Virus record (IMG/VR): IMGVR_UViG_3300037264_003406
Span: 1 to 32,383 of that record
Length of the DNA stretch: 32,383 nt
DNA from: a virus
Reading direction: 5' to 3' (one strand)
Below are positions 1 to 7,522 of this stretch, piece after piece; position 1 is the stretch's first letter, and every line of letters begins with the position of its first letter. The notes under the pieces are model-generated. The model was not told the DNA's origin. It did not search any database and saw nothing but the letters and a program-made list of their open reading frames with translations. The translations under genes and the position numbers were made by a program.

Positions 1-2
1 GT

Positions 3-614
3 CGCCAGTTCGGCCTAAACTATGCAGTGCTTCGGTGGGACACAAAACAAACGCGTAACATTTTCTTGCAAGAGCCCATCATTGGCGTCAGTCGCGTTGA
101 GATCGAGTCAGGCGTAAATGGTGTCAACGTTACAACGTCCGAGATCTCACTCGACGGGCTACGCATATACGCTCGACACTTGGAGGGCCTGCTTGACCCG
201 GATGACCGCGATGACCCACGTATCGAGATCGAACGTTTTGAAGGCATCATATACGAGTCGTTAGAATTCTTCCCTAACGGCCCCCAAGTCACACACATCA
301 CGGGTGTGTTCGGTTACACGGATCCGGATGGGTCGCCGTTTGGTCAAGTACCCATCAATCTGGCACGTGTCGTGGGCATCTTCGCGCTACGTGAAACGAC
401 GGATTACTTTGCATCCAACCCAACCATAAGCGAGCCAGGTAGCATCCAGTCGATGAAGACGCGTGACCAATCCATCACCTTCGCGTCTACAGGTGGCTCC
501 GCTGGCGGTGGTGGCCGAAGCGGTCGCGCGGCTTACGGGGGTTTGACAGGTGACGATGTTGTTGACCAAATTTTGATCAACTACGTGCGCCCAGTACACA
601 TGCGAGCAGTGTAA
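3..614 (+). CDS. Head-tail joining structural protein, 5' partial
   Basis: The reading frame is open to the left edge, so the gene begins before the window; the GTG at 27 is internal because the frame continues upstream of it without a stop. The visible ~203 residues contain a beta-rich body (IGVFGYTDPDGSP around residues 100-115), a Gly/Ser-rich linker (GGSAGGGG) and a C-terminal TGDDVVDQILINYVRP segment. Conserved 'TGDPEID..L..YRRP' endings are what I remember from head-tail adaptor-like proteins of contractile-tailed phages. Its place as the first of a run of neck genes, overlapping the next start by one base (TAATG), supports a virion head-tail role. That role is inferred from position and a remembered pattern; no catalytic motif is visible. 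Confidence 0.6.
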   Translation, partial: RQFGLNYAVLRWDTKQTRNIFLQEPIIGVSRVEIESGVNGVNVTTSEISLDGLRIYARHLEGLLDPDDRDDPRIEIERFEGIIYESLEFFPNGPQVTHITGVFGYTDPDGSPFGQVPINLARVVGIFALRETTDYFASNPTISEPGSIQSMKTRDQSITFASTGGSAGGGGRSGRAAYGGLTGDDVVDQILINYVRPVHMRAV

Positions 615-1147
615 TGCAAGTCAGAGTCCCCCTGCTGCTGTGCTTGACGGACGCCATTGTTCATCGGCGAGACCCCATAGGCACACGTGGGGTAGACCCA
701 CCCGGCCCCGCCACTGATGGCTTCGATGACATCTTCCGGGAACCAGTCGCGTTTGATACCGGTACTGGTTCTGAAGTCGACACGCGTAATGTGACGCTGC
801 TGTATCTGCCGCCCATCCGGGTAAAATGCCAAGTCGAAACGACGTTATTTGACGACCTTCGACAAGCTTTCTCCGGTGGTCTACGCGAGAGCCGCATCAC
901 GCTAGTACTACATCGACAAGACCTACTACCGCAGGGGTTAATCAACACCAAGACTGGTAACATAAAGCTTGGTATTGGTGACAAAGTTACGGGGTTTGAA
1001 CGCCACGGTCTAGGTGTCCCAACGGTGACTTTTCCAGAGCCCGGACTTTTTATACAGGAAATTCGTCCCGCTTCATTTGGCTTCGGTCCCGATGGGCATG
1101 ACCTTCATTTAGTTGTCTTGGAACAACGAAATCAAGGATCAACGTAG
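614..1147 (+). CDS. Neck / head-closure candidate protein
   Basis: This 177-residue protein starts at an ATG that shares its A with the TAA stop of the upstream gene, which suggests termination-reinitiation coupling. It has no signal peptide or enzyme motif. The C-terminal half (RITLVLHRQDL, then IKLGIGDKVTGFERH, then PGLFIQEIRPASFGFG) reads as a series of beta strands, as expected of small head-closure or stopper proteins between the connector and the tail terminator. Its position between a probable adaptor and a basic tail-completion protein fits that role. I do not recognise a named family with certainty, and the function is inferred from synteny. Confidence 0.5.
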   Translation: MQVRVPLLLCLTDAIVHRRDPIGTRGVDPPGPATDGFDDIFREPVAFDTGTGSEVDTRNVTLLYLPPIRVKCQVETTLFDDLRQAFSGGLRESRITLVLHRQDLLPQGLINTKTGNIKLGIGDKVTGFERHGLGVPTVTFPEPGLFIQEIRPASFGFGPDGHDLHLVVLEQRNQGST

Positions 1148-1845
1148 TGCCGACCGTTTTTGCACATCAGGGCGTCACTACAAAGATCATCATAACGCCA
1201 ACCGATCTAATCAAGCAGGTTCAAACTTTAGGTAAAAAACACCAGCATGTTGTAAAGCGTTTGCTCGTAAACATCGCCAAGATAGGACAACAAGCGTATC
1301 GAGTAGGCGTCACAACAAACGCGTTCAACCTTAAGCCGCTTGCTGAATCCACGCTACGGTCTCGTATTCGAGGCAAGCTAGCAGGCACAGGCGGACCTGC
1401 TAAGCCACGATCTCGTGGAGGCATACCACTCCGCTATAGTGGCCAAACAGTTCGTGCGTACAGAATCCGGCGGCAATCTAGCTTTCATATCGTTTTAGGT
1501 TTCACACCAGGCGAGACTATCCGCTACAGTCCAGGTGCATCTGTAAAAGATATTGCAGAGAACGTTCACGAGACAGGTAAAAGCCTACGTGTCAGGTACA
1601 CCGCGCGCATGCTGGCGTACATGCACATTCTCTTTCGAAAGACTGGTCAACGTGGCGCCAGAGCAGGAGAAGAATCCGCAGGAAGAGGGAAGCGGCCACG
1701 TCGTGTAGGTGTCTCAGTAAATCGCCGAATCCCGGCACGACGCGCGCTCAAACACGTAGCTCTTGCCATACAAAAACGTATGCCAACTGAACTACGCAAC
1801 GCTCGCAAAGAGTTACGTGATCAGACAACCATTCGTTTCCGGTAA
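1147..1845 (+). CDS. Basic tail-completion / virion morphogenesis-like protein
   Basis: GTG start overlapping the previous TAG by one base (TAGTG). The 232-residue product is very basic: it has many Arg/Lys blocks (SRIRGKLAG, PAKPRSRGG, GKRPRRVGV) and an amphipathic N-terminal helix (DLIKQVQTLGKKHQHVVKRLL). The layout of N-terminal helix, Arg-rich loop 'LAESTLRSR' followed by 'PLRYSGQT', and beta-rich centre recalls phage virion morphogenesis / HK97 gp10-type neck proteins, where 'L..ST...R......PL..TG.L' is typical. It sits directly before the tail terminator candidate, the usual place for a tail-completion protein. Assignment to the family is probable but made from pattern memory only. Confidence 0.5.
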   Translation: MPTVFAHQGVTTKIIITPTDLIKQVQTLGKKHQHVVKRLLVNIAKIGQQAYRVGVTTNAFNLKPLAESTLRSRIRGKLAGTGGPAKPRSRGGIPLRYSGQTVRAYRIRRQSSFHIVLGFTPGETIRYSPGASVKDIAENVHETGKSLRVRYTARMLAYMHILFRKTGQRGARAGEESAGRGKRPRRVGVSVNRRIPARRALKHVALAIQKRMPTELRNARKELRDQTTIRFR

Positions 1846-1853
1846 GTGTAATT

Positions 1854-2843
1854 ATGGGTGTTCCTACAATCACATCAATTAGCCCCGCCATCGGCCCTGT
1901 TGGCGGTCAAAATGTCGTTGAAATTATCGGCACGAATTTCCAAGTGCCAACACTTCCGCCTACAGCAGGTCCAGCACCCGAGGTGCCGCCAACTGTCGAA
2001 GTGTTCATTGACGCCAATCCTGCCCTCAAGGTGGACGTGTTCTCGGCCACACGTTTGTTTGTGACAATCCCGGCATGGCACGGAACTTCAATTCCAGATG
2101 ACGCCATCCCTGCAGTTACTGTCGCAGTGCGTAACATTGATGTTGCGGGCTCACTCATAGCATCCGAAGAAGTCAACGCACTGGATGCATACACATATGA
2201 GCGGCCACCAATCCACGCGACGCCGACAAAACCTACAACAGGCCCATCGTGTTACGCCCTCGTCTCAGCCGCCTTGATCACTGCTTGTCGTCGCCAGATA
2301 ATCGAGAATGTGTCGATGACAACGCACATTGACTACAGCGAAGATGGTGTCTTAGAAGTTCAAGTGTCGAAGATACCTGCAGTTGTCATCCAAGGTCCGA
2401 CAATCACTCGGGATTTTGAGTATTGGCACAACGAAATGCGGGAAATCGACAATGGCGACGGTACCTTTAATATTCGTAAGCCGCCTTTCGTTGCACGTAT
2501 GCTTTTCACCCTCGTCGGCGTCTGTGATAACGAGCAAGAATTGTTGAATTTACAGGCATCTGTACTGGAGATGTTTGAGCGCAATAAGTACCTGGGTGTC
2601 GATATAAACCCGAAAGTTCCCGATCCAGAAACACGCGTAAACCTGGTTCTTCAACTGACGCAGCCGCCCCAAGTTACAAGTGCCCCCAGTGAGGACAACA
2701 TTCGCACATTTACTGCAGCGTGTGAGATTCGAGGAATCGAGGTTCAAGAGGTAGAGGCATTCATTCGCGAATCCAAGATCACAACTGGCACCCTTGAAGT
2801 CCAGGATATCGACGGTACCCTTCCTGAGACAATCCCGGTTTAA
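1854..2843 (+). CDS. Tail terminator-like protein with N-terminal IPT/TIG domain
   Basis: 329 residues. Residues 3-35 (PTITSISPAIGPVGGQNVVEIIGTNF) carry the signature of an IPT/TIG immunoglobulin-like domain, which continues to about residue 105. The rest (LFTLVGVCDNEQELLNLQASVLEMFERNKYLGV) matches the 'vGVSDNe.ELLNL...v..Ff.rN..L' pattern I associate with tail terminator-type proteins of contractile phages that cap sheath and tube. The location, last before the promoter of the sheath operon, supports this. The Ig-like domain fused to the N terminus is unusual for a terminator and could decorate the neck. The domain call is strong; the terminator role is an inference. Confidence 0.55.
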   Translation: MGVPTITSISPAIGPVGGQNVVEIIGTNFQVPTLPPTAGPAPEVPPTVEVFIDANPALKVDVFSATRLFVTIPAWHGTSIPDDAIPAVTVAVRNIDVAGSLIASEEVNALDAYTYERPPIHATPTKPTTGPSCYALVSAALITACRRQIIENVSMTTHIDYSEDGVLEVQVSKIPAVVIQGPTITRDFEYWHNEMREIDNGDGTFNIRKPPFVARMLFTLVGVCDNEQELLNLQASVLEMFERNKYLGVDINPKVPDPETRVNLVLQLTQPPQVTSAPSEDNIRTFTAACEIRGIEVQEVEAFIRESKITTGTLEVQDIDGTLPETIPV

Positions 2844-2858
2844 ACCCGACATCACCAC

Positions 2859-2887
2859 CCACAGCCCCCAGAATGGGGGTATTGTGG
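2859..2887 (+). terminator. GC-rich stem-loop after the neck genes
   Basis: 2865-2870 (CCCCCA) pairs perfectly with 2874-2879 (TGGGGG) across a GAA loop. The stem is extended by 2859-2863 pairing with 2883-2887 through small bulges. It lies 16 bases after the stop of the terminator-like gene and just before a promoter. It lacks a clean U-tract, so it could be a weak or factor-dependent terminator, or an RNA-processing or stability element. Confidence 0.45.
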
Positions 2888-2890
2888 TTG

Positions 2891-2919
2891 TTGACCGGCT
2901 GGATGTGATGGCATAATGT
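2891..2919 (+). promoter_or_regulatory. Sigma70-type promoter for the sheath/tube operon
   Basis: TTGACC (2891-2896) and TAATGT (2914-2919) are separated by exactly 17 bases, a near-consensus -35/-10 pair. Predicted transcription start is near 2926, about 10 bases before the ATG at 2936. It directly follows a hairpin and precedes the genes for the most abundant tail proteins (sheath and tube), so independent high expression makes sense. It also argues against the GTG at 2918 as a start, because that codon overlaps the -10 box. Confidence 0.55.
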
Positions 2920-2935
2920 GTTGCAGAGAACTCCG

Positions 2936-3331
2936 ATGATTGTCGTTAACGTCCGCAATACGGGAAAGGTCCCTGTATCTTTCGACCTTTACCACGTGCT
3001 GTACTGCGAAATTTCGCGGGATTGTCGTTGCGACATTCAGCGCATCCTTCGTCCTGTGGCGCAGAAGACAGGTGAGGTAAAGACGCAATACGATAGGGTT
3101 GTCTCTGCTCGGGGGATCTACCTTGCGCCGGGTCAGTCGATTGAACTACATCCGGCTGTAAAGCGTTTGCAGCCTGTACAAAATCTGATTGCCAAGGGAC
3201 TTCTTGAGGTCAAAACGGTTGAAAAGACGCTTACAACTGCAGCTACAACACCAGAAACCGTGGTGAAGAAGCCGCACAAATCTCAGTCGGATAAAAAGAA
3301 ATCCGACAGCGAGACAACGGAGGACCTCTAA
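2936..3331 (+). CDS. Small protein preceding tail sheath, unknown function
   Basis: 131 residues from the ATG at 2936, which has a modest AGAG Shine-Dalgarno seven bases upstream; a longer version from GTG 2918 would begin inside the promoter. The N-terminal ~90 residues look like a compact beta fold with 'ARGIYLAPGQSIELHPAVKRL'. The C-terminal ~35 residues are low-complexity and highly charged (KKPHKSQSDKKKSDSETTEDL-like), probably disordered. It ends immediately before the sheath ATG, so it is transcribed with sheath and probably made with it. I recognise no domain; similar small genes often sit between the terminator and sheath in contractile tails. Function unknown. Confidence 0.55.
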   Translation: MIVVNVRNTGKVPVSFDLYHVLYCEISRDCRCDIQRILRPVAQKTGEVKTQYDRVVSARGIYLAPGQSIELHPAVKRLQPVQNLIAKGLLEVKTVEKTLTTAATTPETVVKKPHKSQSDKKKSDSETTEDL

Positions 3332-5512
3332 ATGGCTGGTGAACTTCTCTCGTCGAAGATTGTTGTCCAAGAAGTACCGCCACGAATTGCGTCGTTGCCG
3401 GTTGTTCAATCCGCCATCCTCGGCGCGATTGGACAAGCAGTTCGCGGTCCTTTAAACGTGGCGACACTGATCACCTCGTTTGAAGAATTCGCTCGTACCT
3501 TTGGTGAATTTCGTTCCGGTTTCGAGCTGCCATTAGGCGTTCGACAGTTCTTCTTGCAAGGCGGTCGGACAGCGTACGTTGTCCGCGCAGGCACAGGCGG
3601 TGTTGCCTCAGAAGCAACACCCCAAAGCGGCTCAAGCGCTTCCGGTACTGTACTGAGCGCCAACTCGGCGCCGTATAACTTGGAACCAGGCCAGACCTTG
3701 GTTGTGTCGGTTAACGGCGGTGGCGATCAAACTGCTACGTTCGCTGCAGCAGCCGCGGCGATTACGTCGGGTAATACAGCGCCATTTGCGCTCGCTGACA
3801 CAGACACGCTCACACTCAAGATTGACGGTGGTGGCGTTCAAACGGTCATCTTCAATTCGTCCGAGTTCGCCAACATCGCGGCGGCCACCGCTGCAGAAGT
3901 TGCCGCAGTCATCAACGCAGAAGGTGCTGGGCTTTTTGCTTCAGTGTCTGCAAACGCAGTCGTCATCACATCTGACAAGCGGGGCACGGGCTCCATTGTG
4001 GAAATTACAGGCGGCACGGCCAACACTGGTGGCAAGCTGAACTTTTCGACAACACCCGTTACAGGGACAGGCGACGTTGCCAACATCGATCAGGTGACAG
4101 CCTCCGAGATTGTTGCGGTTTTGACTGCCGATGTCACTGGCGCAACCAGTGTGGTTGAAGGCACTCAAGTCCGTATCACTTCCAACACTGCGGGTGTGTC
4201 ATCCAGTGTTCAAGTCAAAGCCGCTTCGACAGCCGTCGCCGTTGGTTTTGACAACGCAGTACATAGCGGTTCGGCGACAGGCTTGACCGATTCGTTTACT
4301 GCGGTAGCGACGTCAGTCGGGATTTGGGGCAACGCGACCAAGCTAATTATTGGCGCGTCATCTTCGGGTGTCGCCAGTGAATTCAATCTCGAAATTGAGA
4401 TTGACGGCACCATTACGGAGCGATTTTCAAATCTCCAGACCAACGACTCGGGCGCAGCGAATTACATCGAGACGGTTGTAAACGCAACGCAGACGGGCTC
4501 CTTGTTTATCACCGCAACGGTAGACAACCCCGTACGCCCAAACAATTCATCGGCAGGTATCGCGCTTACAGGCGGTACGGAACCAACCGTGACATCCACT
4601 GAGCTGATTGGTGGTACCTCGCCGTCGCTTACAGGCATTCGTGCACTGGACACTGTTCAGGATGTGACCCTGCTCATTGTGCCCGATGGCGCAACAGTAG
4701 GCGTGCAGAACGCCATGATCACATACGCAGAGATCACCAGGAATCGGCAGGTCTTTGCAGCACTTGATAGCCCCGCGGGTGCAGACGCGGCTACGATGGT
4801 GACACATGTCGGCTCGTTGACCGCAACTGAGAACGCGGCCTTGTACTGGCCCCGTGTCAAGATTCCCAACCCAAACCGTGCTGTCTATGGGCAAGATGTC
4901 GAAAGCATCACCCAGAGTGTGTCTGGCGCAATGACGGGCGTCATGGCGCGGAATGACGCAGGTGTCCCTATCGGCCCGTTCGCCAACCCCGCAAACGTCG
5001 AGGATGGTCGTCTGTTCGGCGTCGTAGCACTGGAGTCTGACGAAGCGCTGGAAGAGGCAAAACGGGACATCGTATTCCCGAAGCGGATCAATCCGATCGT
5101 TCTGGTAAAAGGCGCAGGTTTCTTTGCTGATGGCGCACGAACGCTGTTAGGCACCAGCAATTTCCCCTCAATTGGCGAGCGTCGAGGCGTCTCAACCATC
5201 GAAATCCAAGCTAAGCTGGCGCTGCAGTTTGCGAAGAACAAGCCCAACACTGAAGACCTACGAGAGCGTATCGAAAATACACTCATTCAAATCATTCTGC
5301 CGTTCGTACAGGCGGGTGCCTTGGCGTCCAAGAATCCTGACGAAGCCTTCTTTGTTGATGTGTCCGAGCAATTGAACAACGCAGCAGTTCGAGCATCTGG
5401 GCAGGTGAAAGCTCGTATCGGCCTCGCCACAGCAAAGCCTGCAGAATTCATCATCCTGCTTGTCACACAAGACACGCGGGCTCTTGAGGAACAACTGCAG
5501 TCACAGGCGTAA
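3332..5512 (+). CDS. Contractile tail sheath protein
   Basis: 726 residues, start set by a GGAGG Shine-Dalgarno (about 3320). The C-terminal part is characteristic of phage/CIS sheaths: 'LLIVPDG', 'NAALYWPRVKIPNP', 'GPFANPANV', 'INPIVLVKGAGFFADGARTL', 'RRGVSTIEIQAKLALQFAKNKPN', and a final 'IGLATAKPAEFIILLV' strand that would complete the inter-subunit handshake. The N terminus (residues 8-70) has the expected extended arm and first domain. Residues about 95-310 are an insertion of repeated beta units rich in Ala, Thr and Gly ('NLEPGQTLVVSVNGGGDQT', 'LADTDTLTLKIDGGGVQT', 'AATAAEVAAVINA', 'VVITSDKRGTGS'). Such insertions form surface domains. The sheath polymer surrounds the tube and contracts on infection. 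Confidence 0.93.
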   Translation: MAGELLSSKIVVQEVPPRIASLPVVQSAILGAIGQAVRGPLNVATLITSFEEFARTFGEFRSGFELPLGVRQFFLQGGRTAYVVRAGTGGVASEATPQSGSSASGTVLSANSAPYNLEPGQTLVVSVNGGGDQTATFAAAAAAITSGNTAPFALADTDTLTLKIDGGGVQTVIFNSSEFANIAAATAAEVAAVINAEGAGLFASVSANAVVITSDKRGTGSIVEITGGTANTGGKLNFSTTPVTGTGDVANIDQVTASEIVAVLTADVTGATSVVEGTQVRITSNTAGVSSSVQVKAASTAVAVGFDNAVHSGSATGLTDSFTAVATSVGIWGNATKLIIGASSSGVASEFNLEIEIDGTITERFSNLQTNDSGAANYIETVVNATQTGSLFITATVDNPVRPNNSSAGIALTGGTEPTVTSTELIGGTSPSLTGIRALDTVQDVTLLIVPDGATVGVQNAMITYAEITRNRQVFAALDSPAGADAATMVTHVGSLTATENAALYWPRVKIPNPNRAVYGQDVESITQSVSGAMTGVMARNDAGVPIGPFANPANVEDGRLFGVVALESDEALEEAKRDIVFPKRINPIVLVKGAGFFADGARTLLGTSNFPSIGERRGVSTIEIQAKLALQFAKNKPNTEDLRERIENTLIQIILPFVQAGALASKNPDEAFFVDVSEQLNNAAVRASGQVKARIGLATAKPAEFIILLVTQDTRALEEQLQSQA

Positions 5513-5532
5513 TTTCAGGAGGACTGTAACCA

Positions 5533-6039
5533 ATGGCAAGTCTTGGCTCAGCGCGTCAACTACACGAGAAGTTCAACTTCATTGTGCTGGTCCGAGGCGC
5601 AGAACAATTGTTCTTCCAGAAGGCGTCCGAACTAACCCAGGAAGTCGCGCGGATCGACTACTGGGAAGGTGGTGCCCTCATCCCAATCAAGCATCCAGGG
5701 CGCGTTACCCTCTCAGACATCACGTTGGAGCGTGGTGTGGGTGCGGACCAATCCTTGCACGACTGGATGCTCCAGGTCGCGAACGTCAACCTGGCGGGTG
5801 GTATCGGCGCGGGACAAGCTGTCGCCGACTTCACGCGTGAATTCTCAATCATGCAGCGCGACCGCACCAAGACGGCATCGTTGCGTCGGTACAAATTTTT
5901 TGGTGCTTGGCCGACACGCTACCTGGCTGGCGACTGGGACAACAGCGTAGACGAGGTGGTCATCGAGTCGTTAACCATCACGTTCGACCAATTTCGGTTG
6001 GAAAATCCGACAGCACGACGCGGCATTTCGGCAGTCTAG
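5533..6039 (+). CDS. Tail tube protein (T4 gp19-like), copy 1
   Basis: 168 residues with an excellent AGGAGG Shine-Dalgarno (5517-5522). Hallmarks of the T4 gp19/CIS inner tube family are present: N-terminal 'EKFNFIVLV', a central 'ITLERGVGADQSLHDWM', and the C-terminal 'RRYKFFGAWPTRYLAGDWDNSVDEVVIESLTITFDQF' block (quoted in part: FFGAWPTRY, DEVVIESLTI). It follows the sheath gene by 20 bases, as in most contractile tails. It stacks as hexameric rings to form the rigid tube lined by the tape measure. As the first of two paralogues with the stronger RBS, it is probably the major tube subunit. Confidence 0.92.
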   Translation: MASLGSARQLHEKFNFIVLVRGAEQLFFQKASELTQEVARIDYWEGGALIPIKHPGRVTLSDITLERGVGADQSLHDWMLQVANVNLAGGIGAGQAVADFTREFSIMQRDRTKTASLRRYKFFGAWPTRYLAGDWDNSVDEVVIESLTITFDQFRLENPTARRGISAV

Positions 6040-6054
6040 CCGGGGAGGTGCCCG

Positions 6055-6555
6055 GTGCCCACGCGTGAATTACAAGAAAGCTTCAACTTCCGGGTCACGG
6101 TCGACGGCTTTCCCGAAACTATCGAATTTGCCCGGTGCTCTGCACTAGCACTTACGGTATCAACGCTGGAATACCGTGAGGCAGGCGCGAATCTTGCCAT
6201 CAAAGATCCTAACTTTGTCTCGTACGGAGATGTAACTTTAGAACGCGCCGCGTCAAGTAGCTCCCACATGTACAAGTGGGTTCTTGCCGTGCTCGACGTG
6301 CTTGACGGAGTTGGCGGCGGTGTTGCGCCACCACAAGATTTCCGACGACACGTAGCGATCACCCAGTACAACCGGGCAAAGCAACGTCTACGTACCTACG
6401 TTCTTTTAGGAGCGTTTCCCACCGCGTATACCGCAGGTGCATGGGACAACGCGCAGGACGCGCTGGTGATCCAGTCACTAACGCTTACGTATGATCAGTT
6501 CGTTGTGAAGAACTTCCAAGACCCCACAACTAACCCACCGTCCATTCGAGCCTAA
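6055..6555 (+). CDS. Tail tube paralogue (gp19-like), copy 2
   Basis: 166 residues from GTG 6055 with a GGGGAGG Shine-Dalgarno (6041-6047). It aligns along its length with copy 1: 'ESFNFRVTVDGF', 'VTLERAASSSSHMYKWV', 'LLGAFPTAYTAGAWDNAQDALVIQSLTLTYDQF' (quoted in part: LLGAFPTAY, ALVIQSLTL). Identity is clearly lower than between recent duplicates. Extracellular injection systems also carry two tube genes, the second forming the layer that contacts the hub. By analogy this copy may be the tube-initiating ring or a minor tube component; it could also be mixed into the tube. Family certain, specific position in the tail inferred. Confidence 0.88.
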   Translation: MPTRELQESFNFRVTVDGFPETIEFARCSALALTVSTLEYREAGANLAIKDPNFVSYGDVTLERAASSSSHMYKWVLAVLDVLDGVGGGVAPPQDFRRHVAITQYNRAKQRLRTYVLLGAFPTAYTAGAWDNAQDALVIQSLTLTYDQFVVKNFQDPTTNPPSIRA

Positions 6556-6561
6556 CCTAGT

Positions 6562-6590
6562 TTCAACGCAACGTGTGTCGCTGCTATAGT
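6562..6590 (+). promoter_or_regulatory. Candidate promoter for chaperone/tape measure operon
   Basis: TATAGT (6585-6590) is a five-of-six -10 box; TTCAAC at 6562-6567 is a weak -35 at 17-base spacing. The gap of 112 bases between the tube paralogue and the chaperone ATG is the longest in the early tail region, consistent with a second transcript start near 6597. Confidence 0.45.
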
Positions 6591-6597
6591 AAGAAAT

Positions 6598-6618
6598 AAC
6601 AGACCCCCCGTGTCTGTT
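6598..6618 (+). promoter_or_regulatory. 5'-terminal mRNA stem-loop
   Basis: AACAGAC (6598-6604) pairs perfectly with GTCTGTT (6612-6618) around a CCCCCGT loop. If transcription starts at about 6597, as the TATAGT box predicts, the hairpin would sit at the very 5' end of the mRNA, where such structures protect transcripts from 5'-end-dependent decay. No U-tract follows, so a terminator for the tube genes is less likely, though possible. Confidence 0.45.
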
Positions 6619-6667
6619 GGCTGTGGGCAGATACCGCAGCACTGAGGTCAACCCAAACGAGGTCAAA

Positions 6668-7522
6668 ATGTCGAACGTAAAAACGGACGAAGTGACGTGT
6701 CCTTCAGGTATGCGGGGTCGAATTCGACCCTTCAAAGTATCGGAACTGATCGCCCAACAAGACGAACGCTTGTTGCGCAAAGGCACAGTTCTTACAGATA
6801 TCGTCGCGAACTGTTGGCTAGAAACGCTAGACCGCGGGCCTTACAGCTTCAACACGTCAGAGAGACCGCCGTGGCCGGTCTTGTTGCACGCGGATAAGAT
6901 GCACGCGTTGCGTTGCATCCGGACACTCACTACGGGAAGCCCCGATTTTGAGTACCAAGTGCAATGCCTGGACGAGACCTGCAAGCACCAGTTTGCTTGG
7001 GTCGTCGATCTTATGAAACTAGAAATGTTGCCGTTGCGGGCAAAGTCTATTCCGCATTTGCGTGAAGGCGTGCCTCTTACAGTGGACGTGGCGGGAACAA
7101 CTGTTGAGTTCCGTCTGCTACGAAATGAAGATGATGCACGCTTGATGGAGTACATCAATAAACACGGGTATTCGTCTTTCATCGCTGCATTTCTCTGCCG
7201 AATTGTAGCCGTAAAAGGCGTTGAGACAGACATGCACGCTCTCGCGGCCTGGTTAGAAAATCTTGACCTCGCTGACATCGATGATTTGGAAACTGCGATG
7301 GATGAGCACGAGGCCGGTTTGTTACTCCAAACGGATATTACATGCCCGAGGTGCAACACAGCCTGGAGATCAATGATCCCTTTAGTCCAAGCAGTCACCC
7401 GCAGCTCTATGCGGAAGGCGCGGACTCTACTGCGCGCGAAAACATCTGGCGCGAACTCGTCGGCGTCTCCTGGAACTTCGGGGAAACCGGAGGACCCAAC
7501 GTTACCATCGACGCCATCCTGA
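6668..7522 (+). CDS. Tail assembly chaperone, zero-frame product (T4 gp26-type)
   Basis: 284 residues from the ATG at 6668, chosen because GAGG lies five bases upstream; the more upstream TTG at 6617 lies in a hairpin and has no RBS. 'CPSGMRGRIRPFKVSELIAQQDERLL' near the N terminus resembles the opening of the T4 baseplate hub gp26-type family ('lpSGk..kvRplt..ee..l'), as do the Cys pairs (QCLDETCKHQF about residue 100; CPRCNTAW about 225). Its location between tube and tape measure is the standard place for a tail assembly chaperone. The C-terminal ~45 residues after the slippery site are Ser/Pro/Ala-rich and look unstructured, as expected of the short form of a frameshifted pair. Family assignment moderate, chaperone role well supported by context. 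Confidence 0.7.
   Translation: MSNVKTDEVTCPSGMRGRIRPFKVSELIAQQDERLLRKGTVLTDIVANCWLETLDRGPYSFNTSERPPWPVLLHADKMHALRCIRTLTTGSPDFEYQVQCLDETCKHQFAWVVDLMKLEMLPLRAKSIPHLREGVPLTVDVAGTTVEFRLLRNEDDARLMEYINKHGYSSFIAAFLCRIVAVKGVETDMHALAAWLENLDLADIDDLETAMDEHEAGLLLQTDITCPRCNTAWRSMIPLVQAVTRSSMRKARTLLRAKTSGANSSASPGTSGKPEDPTLPSTPS

Noticed and set aside
2918-2935. GTG start for the small pre-sheath gene
   Set aside because: It overlaps the -10 box of a near-consensus promoter and lacks a Shine-Dalgarno; ATG 2936 is preferred.
7480-7487. GGGGAAAC as the frameshift site
   Set aside because: In the chaperone frame the phase is G GGG AAA, which would leave an A-site mismatch after a -1 slip; CCCTTTA fits fully.
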